64,000 nucleotides of DNA from Acanthococcus lagerstroemiae. Its lineage: Eukaryota; Arthropoda; Insecta; Hemiptera; Eriococcidae. The stretch spans positions 2,642,321-2,706,320 of the forward strand of contig CM063109.1 of NCBI GenBank assembly GCA_031841125.1, read 5' to 3'. Under the pieces are notes generated by a model, which saw only the letters and a list, made by a program, of their open reading frames with translations, did no database searches and had not been told where the DNA came from. Shown piece after piece: positions 10,835 through 22,800 of the stretch. Every line of letters begins with the position of its first letter. The stretch's first letter is position 1. Position numbers and translations under genes: made by a program.

Positions 10835-13800
10835 CTGTGTGGAAAAGAACAAGAGCACTGTAAATGTTATCGAACTAGCAACCAGATAATCTGATAGTAA
10901 GCTTTACGAAATCTTAATGATTTCAGCTCGAAACCCGACAAATGCGCGCGATGAATTCAATCGGCGGGCACAGTTAAGCCTTTCAAGGACGATCCATTAA
11001 TCTTATCTTGTCTGAAACAGTTCGTTGCAACTGCGCCGCGCAACATTATGTAATTTTAAAATCTGAGTATCGATAAGTCATCGAAGTTCAGATGGAACGA
11101 TGCTAAGCAAATCAAATTTGTTTAAGTTGCACCACATATTATTTCCTATGTTTAAAAAAATAACTACTACTCTCCTCGCAAGAAAGAAAGAAAAAAATAA
11201 TAATAATAATAAGTCAGTAAAGACAACCAGGAATCTAACTTTAAATCTAGTGCAGAAATAAGTTTTTAGCGCAAAATGTGAATCACGGATCTATTTGTTT
11301 GCGTACACTCTACAAACGTCACGAACGAAAAAAAAAAAAAAAAAAAAAAAAACAGCACGTCAAAATAAACCCTTACAGTTACAGGTTTACGCCCAAAATA
11401 TAATGATGACTACTCACTTATCATAAGGTCTGTCACCCCACATATGAGCGGCGCTGTTTACTAGCCAAGTCATGTTCAACGTAAACGTGTACCGAAAGAG
11501 GGTTGCTACGAAGAAAGCACAGGACCAGGATTCGCCCCATAAGTACACTGGTACAACCGTCGGAAATATAAAACAGAAGAACGGCATCATCAACAAGTAA
11601 TATCTGTAACAGAATACAAATATGGTTAGTACATGACTAGCATTCTGAAATTCATCTTCTTCAGTTGGCACTCGATCGTTCAACGGACATCGGCGATGAC
11701 AATCGACAGAAAACATGGAACATAAATCGTGATAAGTTTTGTCCAATATCGCATCGCGGCTCAATCCTTCGTAGTTCGGAGACACTGATTTCGTTCGTGT
11801 AGAACACTGCCAGGACGTAGAGAAGTAAGAATTCGGGATATAGGATATCTCGATTTTGGCGGACAAACCGCTACCTTGTTATAGGACTTGTCCAGAGATA
11901 AAAACCGTATACGCACGATGTACACACGGAATCCAGTTATTTTCGGTATTAACATCGAAAATTGTAGGAAAAAGGCCACGGATAATACAACGCAACGAAT
12001 GAATACTTTCACAACTTTTGATTTTCGATCTTCCATATTTAAGAGCCTCCACGAGTTTAAAAATTCGAAAATCAAGCAAAAATTCTAACAAAAATGCTAT
12101 CAAAAATAATTGTTATCAACGAAACTTTGTTCCAAAATTTGAAAGTTCTGCTAAAATACTGAAATTGTAAAGTAAAATCTCAGCGAAAAAAAAGTATTCC
12201 CCGAGTTTTCTACGGCTGGTAACGGATATTATCCGGAAACATAAGAAGCGTGAACACTATTTGTTGCCCATCTAATTCTTCAATATTAAATGGACTACCA
12301 GAATCAAAATGACTGTGGCTGAATTTTTGATCCGAATTTCATATTTCGAATTCTCGAGCTCGTGTAGTCCTTTCAAAATTCGAAATAGGCAACAGAAGGT
12401 AAGGTAAAAAGGTCAAAAAATGATGCTATTTCATTTCGAGAATGGAAATTAATGGGTCTTAATAACTGAGTTTTCATCACTATGTCCTGGTGCAAAAACT
12501 TTCCGAAAAAAATTCTTCGCCTGAAAAGACAATGTTTGAGTACAGCAAAATTTAAAAAAAAAATTATTTCTACGCCGCCAAGTTTAATTTGTTGTTCGAC
12601 TTGGGTGGTGACGCTCCGTTGCTCAGATTGATAAGATCAAAAAATATATGTACTAGACTACGACCTCTTCCTGGCTAGAATTAAGGTACCATATTATGAA
12701 GAAATACTGACACCACGTTCACATTTTCGGACTGATCGGTCAAACTTTCAATTGGGGTATAAACCTGCACTAGAGTGCGCTGCAAAATCACTTGTGCGGG
12801 TGTTATCGGAGGGAAATGAATGGGATATCATGTGTACTTTTGAATAGAAAAATCTCCATGATCACCCATTCAGACCACTGATAAGGCGCAATCGCGCCAA
12901 CATTTGCAACTCTAATTTATATCCCAATTGGGATGTTAACCTGAGTTTCCGAAGTTGGTATCCCTGCCGGTAATAACGAGGTGATAACTGAAAAGGTACG
13001 CAACTGAAATCATCCCCCTTTCAATTCTTATCAGTTGTTCTCGCCATTATCACCACACCACGATACTAGCGCTACCTAGGTGCGGTTAACATCCCAATTT
13101 CAAGTAGAATAATCAACAAAAACAGATGAGCCAACACTCCCTATTTCAGGAATCTTAAATCGAGCAATTCTCAACTCGGCACAATTTCGTTACAAAATAA
13201 AAAACGTAGCTTTTGACAGGAATACTAACTTCTTCTGGAATGATGTCACTGGATCAGCGATGAGGTCGGACATATCTATTTGTTTTCCTTTCTCGATAAC
13301 ATCCGGATGCTTGCGACACAGTAGCCAACCAATATGCGAGAAGAAGAAACCGCGTTTCGCGTTGTGAGGATCGGCGTTAGTTTCCGTGTACTTATGATGA
13401 ACTCTGTGGTCGCGAGCCCATTCGAATACATGATTCTGAAACACAAAATAAATTACGTTGTTAACGTCGTCGTGCACTGATTTTCTCTAATACAATTAAC
13501 AGTAGCACGAGTTGCGGTATCCTGTATGACTAACTGGCCCAATATTCACACTGTTATCGAAATCTAAAATTATCCGCGAAAATATCGTAGCAGACTGGCT
13601 AACCGGCCGGGTTCACGATCGAAATTAGATCGAAAAAGTCGAATAATAAGAAGAATATGGGCCCCTGCTGTTATCACTCAGTCCATCTACCGACAAGAAA
13701 TAGATATCCTGAAACCTGTACTTAGTTCACCCCTTGATATAGTCGAAAAATACAACCGCACACCACAAGGACTGTATGTGCACACACCGCATTAATACAT

Positions 13801-16800
13801 CCCCGCGCGAATATTATTTCCATAATATGGTCTCCATACCACGCGATCATCTTCGAGATGAGCAGAGAAATTTGACTGGCACACAGATGCCAAAAGCATT
13901 CTTTTCTGGGCTGTACTCTACACCCAGGGACGTACCGATAGACGGGGGCAACTTACTACCCCCCCCCGTAGGAGTTTTTCACTAAGCAGCGGGAAGATTG
14001 GGAAAATTTACCATTTCAGTCAGGCGAGTTGGAAAATCCAACAAGTTAAAAGGTTTTTATTTATTTATTTATTTTTTTTTGCTTTGATACCTGGGAATCG
14101 AGAAGTTGGGAAAACCGAACAAAGTCAAAAGATTTTTTTTCCTTTTGCATTGATAAGTGGGAATTTTGAGTTGAGTCAGTTAAATAAACCCAAAAGGTCA
14201 AATGTTTTTTTTCTTGTTTTTTTTGCTTTTTTGCTTGATATTGGATTCTGAGTTGGTCAGTTGGGACTTTCACAATTCCCCCCCCCCCAAAAAAAAAACT
14301 CTTCGGTACGTTCCTGCTGTACTACCGCGCATACTGATGAACAGCGAATGAAAAGAGTAACAAATTTCAGACACAACGCCGTACCGCCTAAAAATACTCC
14401 AAGAGCGAGAACAATCGTGCCACACATTTCAACTTTTAATCGTAAATAAAAGGCTTTTCAAATCAAAACGGGCATACCGTAATGAAATATTCCACATTCG
14501 ATAATTACGGAAGGAATGCGAATCATATGGAACTTGGTTATCTGCTTGCTAGCTCGCCTATCTTGTTTACTGCCTTCGTGGCTATTATTAAACGTCTGCG
14601 ATGGAATCGAAATAGGACCCAGAATAAAGAAGAAGAAACACGGACGAGCATCGTACTCGACACAATAATGGGTAGGTCTAGGTATTCTGAAGTACTCTAT
14701 CTTCGCGTACGAAGCCACAGAAACCTGCGGACGATACCAGCGACAAAACAAGACAAGAGTCTTCTGTATTTACTAACATGCATTTTGTACAGGCCACGGT
14801 CACGCGAATTTCGGCGATCAAGTTGAATTTGTGCAACAATGAAACGCCGCACAGTGGTCCGACGCCTCGAAACACGAACACTGCTGGGAAAATTATAACA
14901 CATGTACGAAATTCGAAATTTTCAAACAACCAACAGGCGCTGGCTGACCCGATATTAGAAATTAGGGTTCCATTCGTCCAACCGTGACCGTTCGTCCATT
15001 TTGAATAGTTTGTAAATGTCGCAACTATTTGCCAGCATTGAGTTATTGACCACCTCTCATTAGCGCTACTTCTGGGTTAGTCGCTACTCATGACCATTTT
15101 CCTTTGGTTTCCGTCACACGTTCATCTAGGTAGTTTTTAGTTTTTGATCATGTTTGATTTAGATCGTTGTCGACCAATTTGTACCTTTTCCAGTCACTTT
15201 TACTCCACTGAAGATGACGTAACAGCCGAAAGCGCTCTAGACTACAGAAGGAAGAAATTGTGAATTGGCACACTCTACATACAGAATTCACCAAGTTCAC
15301 GCACACTCCAACATGGACACTAAACTTTCAGCCGTGTTTAATATAGCTCGTTTGATATTCATTGATTACTTTTGGTTAGATTTAGAAACCCAAGCCTAAT
15401 TAGAGGCGAAAATAAGAATTCATCATTAATATTCAGGCGTAAGTAAGCATCAATGACTTAGTAGCTATGTCGCTCACAATGGCGAAACACCCAAAAATGT
15501 TCTGACAAAAATACGGTGCGTTCAAGTTGAATTGGTGCAAACGTCAAGAACTGTGGGTGGAGGTAAGGTAAAAGCTGAGAGTTACAGGCGGCATTTCAGA
15601 ACCATCTGCACATTTTTTACCGATTTGATGACTGCGAAAAGAACTTTGTTGCTAGTAATGTAAGCGGTTGAGAAGGCAACCGAGCAAATAAATTTTATTT
15701 ATTGGAGGAAAAAATTCGCTCTCGTTCTCACTCTCTCTCTCTAAGAAGCGTGAACACTATTTGTTGCCCATCTAATTCTTCAATATTAAATGGACTACCA
15801 GAATCAAAATGACTGTGGCTGAATTTTTGATCCGAATTTCATATTTCGAATTCTCGAGCTCGTGTAGTCCTTTCAAAATTCGAAATAGGCAACAGAAGGT
15901 AAGGTAAAAAGGTCAAAAAATGATGCTATTTCATTTCGAGAATGGAAATTAATGGGTCTTAATAACTGAGTTTTCATCACTATGTCCTGATGCAAAAACT
16001 TTCAGAAAAAAATTCTTCGCCTGAAAAGACAATGTTTGAGTACAGCAAAATTTTAAAAAAAATTATTTCTACGCCGCCAAGTTTAATTTGTTGTTCGACT
16101 TGGGTGGTGACGCTCCGTTGCTCAGATCGATAAGATCAAAAAATATATGTACTAGACTACGACCTCTTCCTGGCTAGAATTAAGGTACCATATTATGAAG
16201 AAATACTGACACCACGTTCACATTTTCGGACTGATCGGTCAAACTTTCAATTGGGGTATAAACCTGCACTAGAGTGCGCTGCAAAATCACTTGTGCGGGT
16301 GTTATCGGAGGGAAATGAATGGGATATCATGTGTACTTTTGAATAGAAAAATCTCCATGATCACCCATTCAGACCACTGATAAGGCGCAATCGCGCCAAC
16401 ATTTGCAACTCTAATTTATATCCCAATTGGGATGTTAACCTGAGTTTCCGAAGTTGGTATCCCTGCCGGTAATAACGAGGTGATAACTGATAAGGTACGT
16501 AACTGAAATCATCCCCCTTCCAATTCTTATCAGTTGTTCTCGCCATTATCACCACACCACGATACTAGCGCTACCTAGGTGCGGTTAACATCCCAATTTC
16601 AAGTAGAATAATCAACAAAAACAGATGAGCCAACACTCCCTATTTCAGGAATCTTAAATCGAGCAATTCTCAACTCGGCACAATTTCGTTACAAAATAAA
16701 AAACGTAGCTTTTGACAGGAATACTAACTTCTTCTGGAATGATGTCACTGGATCAGCGATGAGGTCGGACATATCTATTTGTTTTCCTTTCTCGATAACA

Positions 16801-19800
16801 TCCGGATGCTTGCGACACAGTAGCCAACCAATATGCGAGAAGAAGAAACCGCGTTTCGCGTTGTGAGGATCGGCGTTAGTTTCCGTGTACTTATGATGAA
16901 CTCTGTGGTCGCGAGCCCATTCGAATACATGATTCTGAAACACAAAATAAATTACGTTGTTAACGTCGTCGTGCACTGATTTTCTCTAATACAATTAACA
17001 GTAGCACGAGTTGCGGTATCCTGTATGACTAACTGGCCCAATATTCACACTGTTATCGAAATCTAAAATTATCCGCGAAAATATCGTAGCAGACTGGCTA
17101 ACCGGCCGGGTTCACGATCGAAATTAGATCGAAAAAGTCGAATAATAAGAAGAATATGGGCCCCTGCTGTTATCACTCAGTCCATCTACCGACAAGAAAT
17201 AGATATCCTGAAACCTGTACTTAGTTCACCCCTTGATATAGTCGAAAAATACAACCGCACACCACAAGGACTGTATGTGCACACACCGCATTAATACATC
17301 CCCGCGCGAATATTATTTCCATAATATGGTCTCCATACCACGCGATCATCTTCGAGATGAGCAGAGAAATTTGACTGGCACACAGATGCCAAAAGCATTC
17401 TTTTCTGGGCTGTACTCTACACCCAGGGACGTACCGATAGACGGGGGCAACTTACTACCCCCCCCCCCCCGGTAGGAGTTTTTCACTAAGCAGCGGGAAG
17501 ATTGGGGAAATTTACCATTTCAGTCAGGCGAGTTGGAAAATCCAACAAGTTAAAAGGTTTTTATTTATTTATTTATTTTTTTGCTTTGATACCTGGGAAT
17601 CGAGAAGTTGGGAAAACCGAACAAAGTCAAAAGATTTTTTTTCCTTTTGCATTGATAAGTGGGAATTTTGAGTTGAGTCAGTTAAATAAACCCAAAAGGT
17701 CAAATGTTTTTTTTCTTGTTTTTTTTTTGCTTTTTTTGCTTTGATATTTGGGAATTCTGAGTTGAGTCAGTTGGGACTTTCACAATTCCCCCCCCCCCAA
17801 AAAAAAAACTCTTCGGTACGTTCCTGCTGTACTACCGCGCATACTGATGAACAGCGAATGAAAAGAGTAACAAATTTCAGACACAACGCCGTACCGCCTA
17901 AAAATACTCCAAGAGCGAGAACAATCGTGCCACACATTTCAACTTTTAATCGTAAATAAAAGGCTTTTCAAATCAAAACGGGCATACCGTAATGAAATAT
18001 TCCACATTCGATAATTACGGAAGGAATGCGAATCATATGGAACTTGGTTATCTGCTTGCTAGCTCGCCTATCTTGTTTACTGCCTTCGTGGCTATTATTA
18101 AACGTCTGCGATGGAATCGAAATAGGACCCAGAATAAAGAAGAAGAAACACGGACGAGCATCGTACTCGACACAATAATGGGTAGGTCTAGGTATTCTGA
18201 AGTACTCTATCTTCGCGTACGAAGCCACAGAAACCTGCGGACGATACCAGCGACAAAACAAGACAAGAGTCTTCTGTATTTACTAACATGCATTTTGTAC
18301 AGGCCACGGTCACGCGAATTTCGGCGATCAAGTTGAATTTGTGCAACAATGAAACGCCGCACAGTGGTCCGACGCCTCGAAACACACGAACACTGCATGG
18401 GAAAATTAATTAAACACTTTGTTACGAAATTCCGAGAATTTTTCAAACAACCAACAGGCGCTGGCTGACCCGATATTAGAAATTAGGGTTCCATTCGTCC
18501 AACCGTGACCGTTCGTCCATTTTGAATAGTTTGTAAATGTCGCAACTATTTGCCAGCATTGAGTTATTGACCACCTCTCATTAGCGCTACTTCTGGGTTA
18601 GTCGCTACTCATGACCATTTTCCTTTGGTTTCCGTCACACGTTCATCTAGGTAGTTTTTAGTTTTTGATCATGTTTGATTTAGATCGTTGTCGACCAATT
18701 TGTACCTTTTCCAGTCACTTTTACTCCACTGAAGATGACGTAACAGCCGAAAGCGCTCTAGACTACAGAAGGAAGAAATTGTGAATTGGCACACTCTACA
18801 TACAGAATTCACCAAGTTCACGCACACTCCAACATGGACACTAAACTTTCAGCCGTGTTTAATATAGCTCGTTTGATATTCATTGATTACTTTTGGTTAG
18901 ATTTAGAAACCCAAGCCTAATTAGAGGCGAAAATAAGAATTCATCATTAATATTCAGGCGTAAGTAAGCATCAATGACTTAGTAGCTATGTCGCTCACAA
19001 TGGCGAAACACCCAAAAATGTTCTGACAAAAATACGGTGCGTTCAAGTTGAATTGGTGCAAACGTCAAGAACTGTGGGTGGAGGTAAGGTAAAAGCTGAG
19101 AGTTACAGGCGGCATTTCAGAACCATCCGCACATTTTTTACCGATTTGATGACTGCGAAAAGAACTTCGTTGCTAGTAATGTAAGCGGTTGAGAAGGCAA
19201 CCGAGCAAATAAATTTTATTTATTGGAGGAAAAAATTCGCTCTCGTTCTCACTCTCTCTCTCTCTCGCGCACTCTCTCGCTGAAGCTAAAGGCTTACCAC
19301 ATTTAGATTTTCTAATAAAAATACTTCGCATTATCGAAAGGGTTTTATTTTTGCTTCGCAGAGTACGAGTATATTTAATTCATTCCAGATTTGGGCCTTA
19401 AATTGGAAATTCCATCTTTCAAATTGACGAAATAGGCTCGACTTGAAAAATTGAACAAAATATTTATCGAAATAGGAGTTTTTCCGAGCTACTGGTTTCG
19501 AATAAGAAGCAGATTTTTGATCAGGTCTTGATTTCAGTCCCCAGATTCAGAATATTTCCGAGAAGAGGCAACGTTAATTTGACGTGGAAAATCAGCGTAT
19601 CAAAGTAGGGGGTCTTCTTGGGTTATTCAGGTCGAATATCCCCGATTTTGCATCTTGAGGTCCAACATCTAAGCTTCGCAAAGGAAAATTAAACACATCT
19701 GTTCTCTACAGTTTGAAATTTAATAATCTTCATGCAAATTATCAGAAATACAGTATCAAATGGAATGCAAATCTACGAAAAAGATGGAGTTTCCACACCT

Positions 19801-22800
19801 CCATCGCTACACCGTGGGTTCGAAGACAACCTGAAACGGGCAAAATTAACTTGCCCTGAAAAAGCAAATGAAAAAAATTCTTAACTGAGGTTTTTGGACG
19901 CTGATTCGAAAATTAGGTTAATATGACTTAGACGCAACGAGAACCGTCGGTACACCTCGTTCAGAGTAAATCCTTTCTCATTAATACATTCGAATATCAG
20001 ATGATCGAGATTGAAAACATAGATTGGCCCTCTTCCGTCAGAACTCGACCTAGCTGAACAGCAGTAACGTTCAACAGCGCTAACAGGACTATTAAACCAC
20101 CCAATTAATACCACGAAAATAGTTTCAATTTATATGTGGAAAACGCTCAATGAAACATTCAGCCAACAGTTGCAGTGCCAAGTTGTAAACCAGAAAATCG
20201 CAATAGCCAGTAACTCAGAATAAGGATCGCTATTTTCAACAGTTGGTCAAAAGACACTGGCAAACAGATACTTATTCAAAACACGTCACCGTTGAATTTT
20301 CCTGTAGTACTATCACCTTCCCACTCGCTAACAGGGCCGATAAGGAAACTAATGTTCATTCAACAGGTCTACACTCGACTGTATGGTGAACACAAAACGG
20401 GAAAAAGTAAGTGCACAGAACTGCTCCGCGCAATGAGGTAATTAACTGTAAGCCGCGACAAGGTAAATCGATTCGTGAGACAAGGGCGAAGTTCATCGGA
20501 GCTCGTACGTAAAAATAAGACCTCGAGTAGTTCGTTCCCTTATACTGGGGAAAAAGGAAACGAAACACGAAAAAAAAAACTCATTTGCCAACACTCGCCG
20601 GATTAAAAAGCAGCTCAGCTCACTCTGACATCAGATGACAGTATCGACGAGCGAGAACCACTAGCTAAGACGTAGATATTTGACGCTATCATAAAATCAG
20701 AATTTTTCTTTATACTCGTAGATAAAATCCACTCTGCTACGAACCAATTCTCCAAAAATTAGGTTTCAGGCCATCTTTTGGCATTACCTTTCTAATACCA
20801 GGAAGAAAATGAAAGTTAATTCGCTTCAAAAGCAGCAGCAATACTTTCAGAGTGAAAACAGATATCTGCGTCACAGTGCAAACATCTCCAGTATTTCCGT
20901 TTTCACTCCGACCCTTCTCTCGCAGAAAGAGACATATTTAGAGTCGCCCCACCCTGTCTCAAATTTTCAACTTCAAAATAATCTCCGTAATTTGCTGTTT
21001 CGTTAATACGCGGGGAGATTTTCACTCTTTTGCATGTACTTATATTGGTCTCGACTCTCGAGCACATTCGAATAAAGACAAGGGTAACGACTGCAACCAT
21101 AGACATTCGTTAAGGCTCGGCTGATTCGTGAAGTCACCTTTACTTCGGAGCGAATGAGTAAAATGATCACGAAATAGCTAAAATTTTCGTTCAAGTAGAA
21201 GGACAAGAAACTCTTTGTCTGACAATATTCAAAAGGCAGAGAAAGGGAGAGTAACTGAAAATATGTATCACCGGTTTGTGGGCAAGGGTGCTGTGTACAA
21301 ATAGAAACACATTTGAGTACTACTGTGGTCCTTATTCTCAACTTTTACTGCTTCACTGCAGCAGCAGCCCCTCCCCCCTCCCGCTTTTGTAAAATAAAGG
21401 AAATGTTATACCAAGTCTGAGCTAAATTGCTCAATGATACTCGCACTCGAAGGCAGTAAAAATTCTTATAAAATTTTACACTGACTTTGAGCATTCGAGA
21501 TCTAGCAACTGGAGCCTCTTTCTCCGAGCCTAAAAATTATCTTCTTTTTGAAATGGCGAGTTTTAAAGGTTGCTCAATCCATTCCCGACGAGCTCCTTTC
21601 TCTAGATCCTATAGCCTTCATGTATATTTTGAAAATTGAAAACATTAAAAATTAGCACTCCATGGAGCCGAAAAAGGTGAGAGATGGCCAACAAGATCGC
21701 AGAAATGAATTTCAACGATACCATACTAAGAAAACACCAATTTCATACAGAAAGTAATCTTTAAGCCCATATGAAAAGGATCCAAAGAAGAAATAAGATT
21801 TTCAAAATCAAAGTTAATTTTTGTTCAAGGCACGGACTACCCTTGAGCAATTTTATTAAAATTTCGCACTTTTTTGGTAAAACATGTAACTTTCGGTGGG
21901 ATGGGTGGTACCATAACCAAAAATAAGAAAATTTTCACCGGGAGTAAATAAAGACTACACTGGTGAGTACATCTGAGCACAAATGAATGAGACTGTTAAT
22001 ATGTAGCGACCATTCAGCACAGTGAAATACAAAATTATTCGTCGGGATCATGATTCTTGTCCCAGGTATACTCTAAAATTCTATTTCAACAATTTTCAAA
22101 AACACATGCTGCATCATGCAGGACATATGCGCCAAATATGGCCACAGATGTATCATTTTTTTCATGACATATTTACACTGAAAATGGCCACAATCGGACA
22201 GTAACTATAACAGGACTGCAACCACATACGAACTATCGGGAGATCATGAAATTCACTCGTACATTCAAAAATGACCGGCAAGCATATACACAGTGGAACT
22301 TCCCTATAACGCACTTCTACATAACGACATTTTCTATGTAACGAACTTTTTAGCTGGTCCCTTGGAATTTCCATTCAAAAACATTTCTTTATAACGAAAG
22401 AAAATTTCTATATAACGAACTTCCTTTTCACCGTTCAGAAGCTCGAATGCTTGAATCACATTGAAAACATGTAGCTACAATACTTTCTGGTAATTTAACA
22501 ATTGACCAAAATGATAATGAAAACTGCACTGTACATAATATGTATGGGTGGGCATTTCTTTTCATTAAAAGCTCTCAGTTTCTCGTGTGCATTCCACCAA
22601 TTAATTATACCCTTTATTATTCACATACAGTATGCATAAAGTCTACCTTAGTACTGTGCATGTATGTACATATAACCTGCAATTAAAATTTAAAAAAAAG
22701 AGATTTCCATGCAACGAAGTTTTTATATTATAACGAAGTTTTTCTTTGTCCCCTTGGAGATTCATTACCTTATATGGAAGTTCCACTGTACATCCATCTT

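Larger units (their letters stand above)
12242..15741. repeat. 3.5-kb tandem duplication, copy 1
   Basis: Copy 1 starts at TAAGAAGCGTGAACACTATT and ends in a short CT microsatellite, where copy 2 starts with the same words. The unit holds desaturase exon 3, a composite MITE, T- and C-homopolymers, and intronic DNA. The copies differ by a limited number of substitutions and homopolymer length changes plus one cluster of small indels (about 14870-14920 against 18380-18440). The coding exon is identical in both. Confidence 0.95.
15742..19265. repeat. 3.5-kb tandem duplication, copy 2
   Basis: Direct repeat of 12242-15741. It ends in a longer CT run (to about 19265) followed by unique sequence with CGCGCACTCTCTCG. 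The boundary within a CT microsatellite suggests slippage or microsatellite-mediated unequal exchange, or a join made there by assembly. Confidence 0.95.

Noticed and set aside
14482..18336. 114-codon frame present twice (14482-14826 and 17992-18336)
   Set aside because: Its repetition is explained by the 3.5-kb duplication. The frame has no motif and overlaps antisense chance frames.
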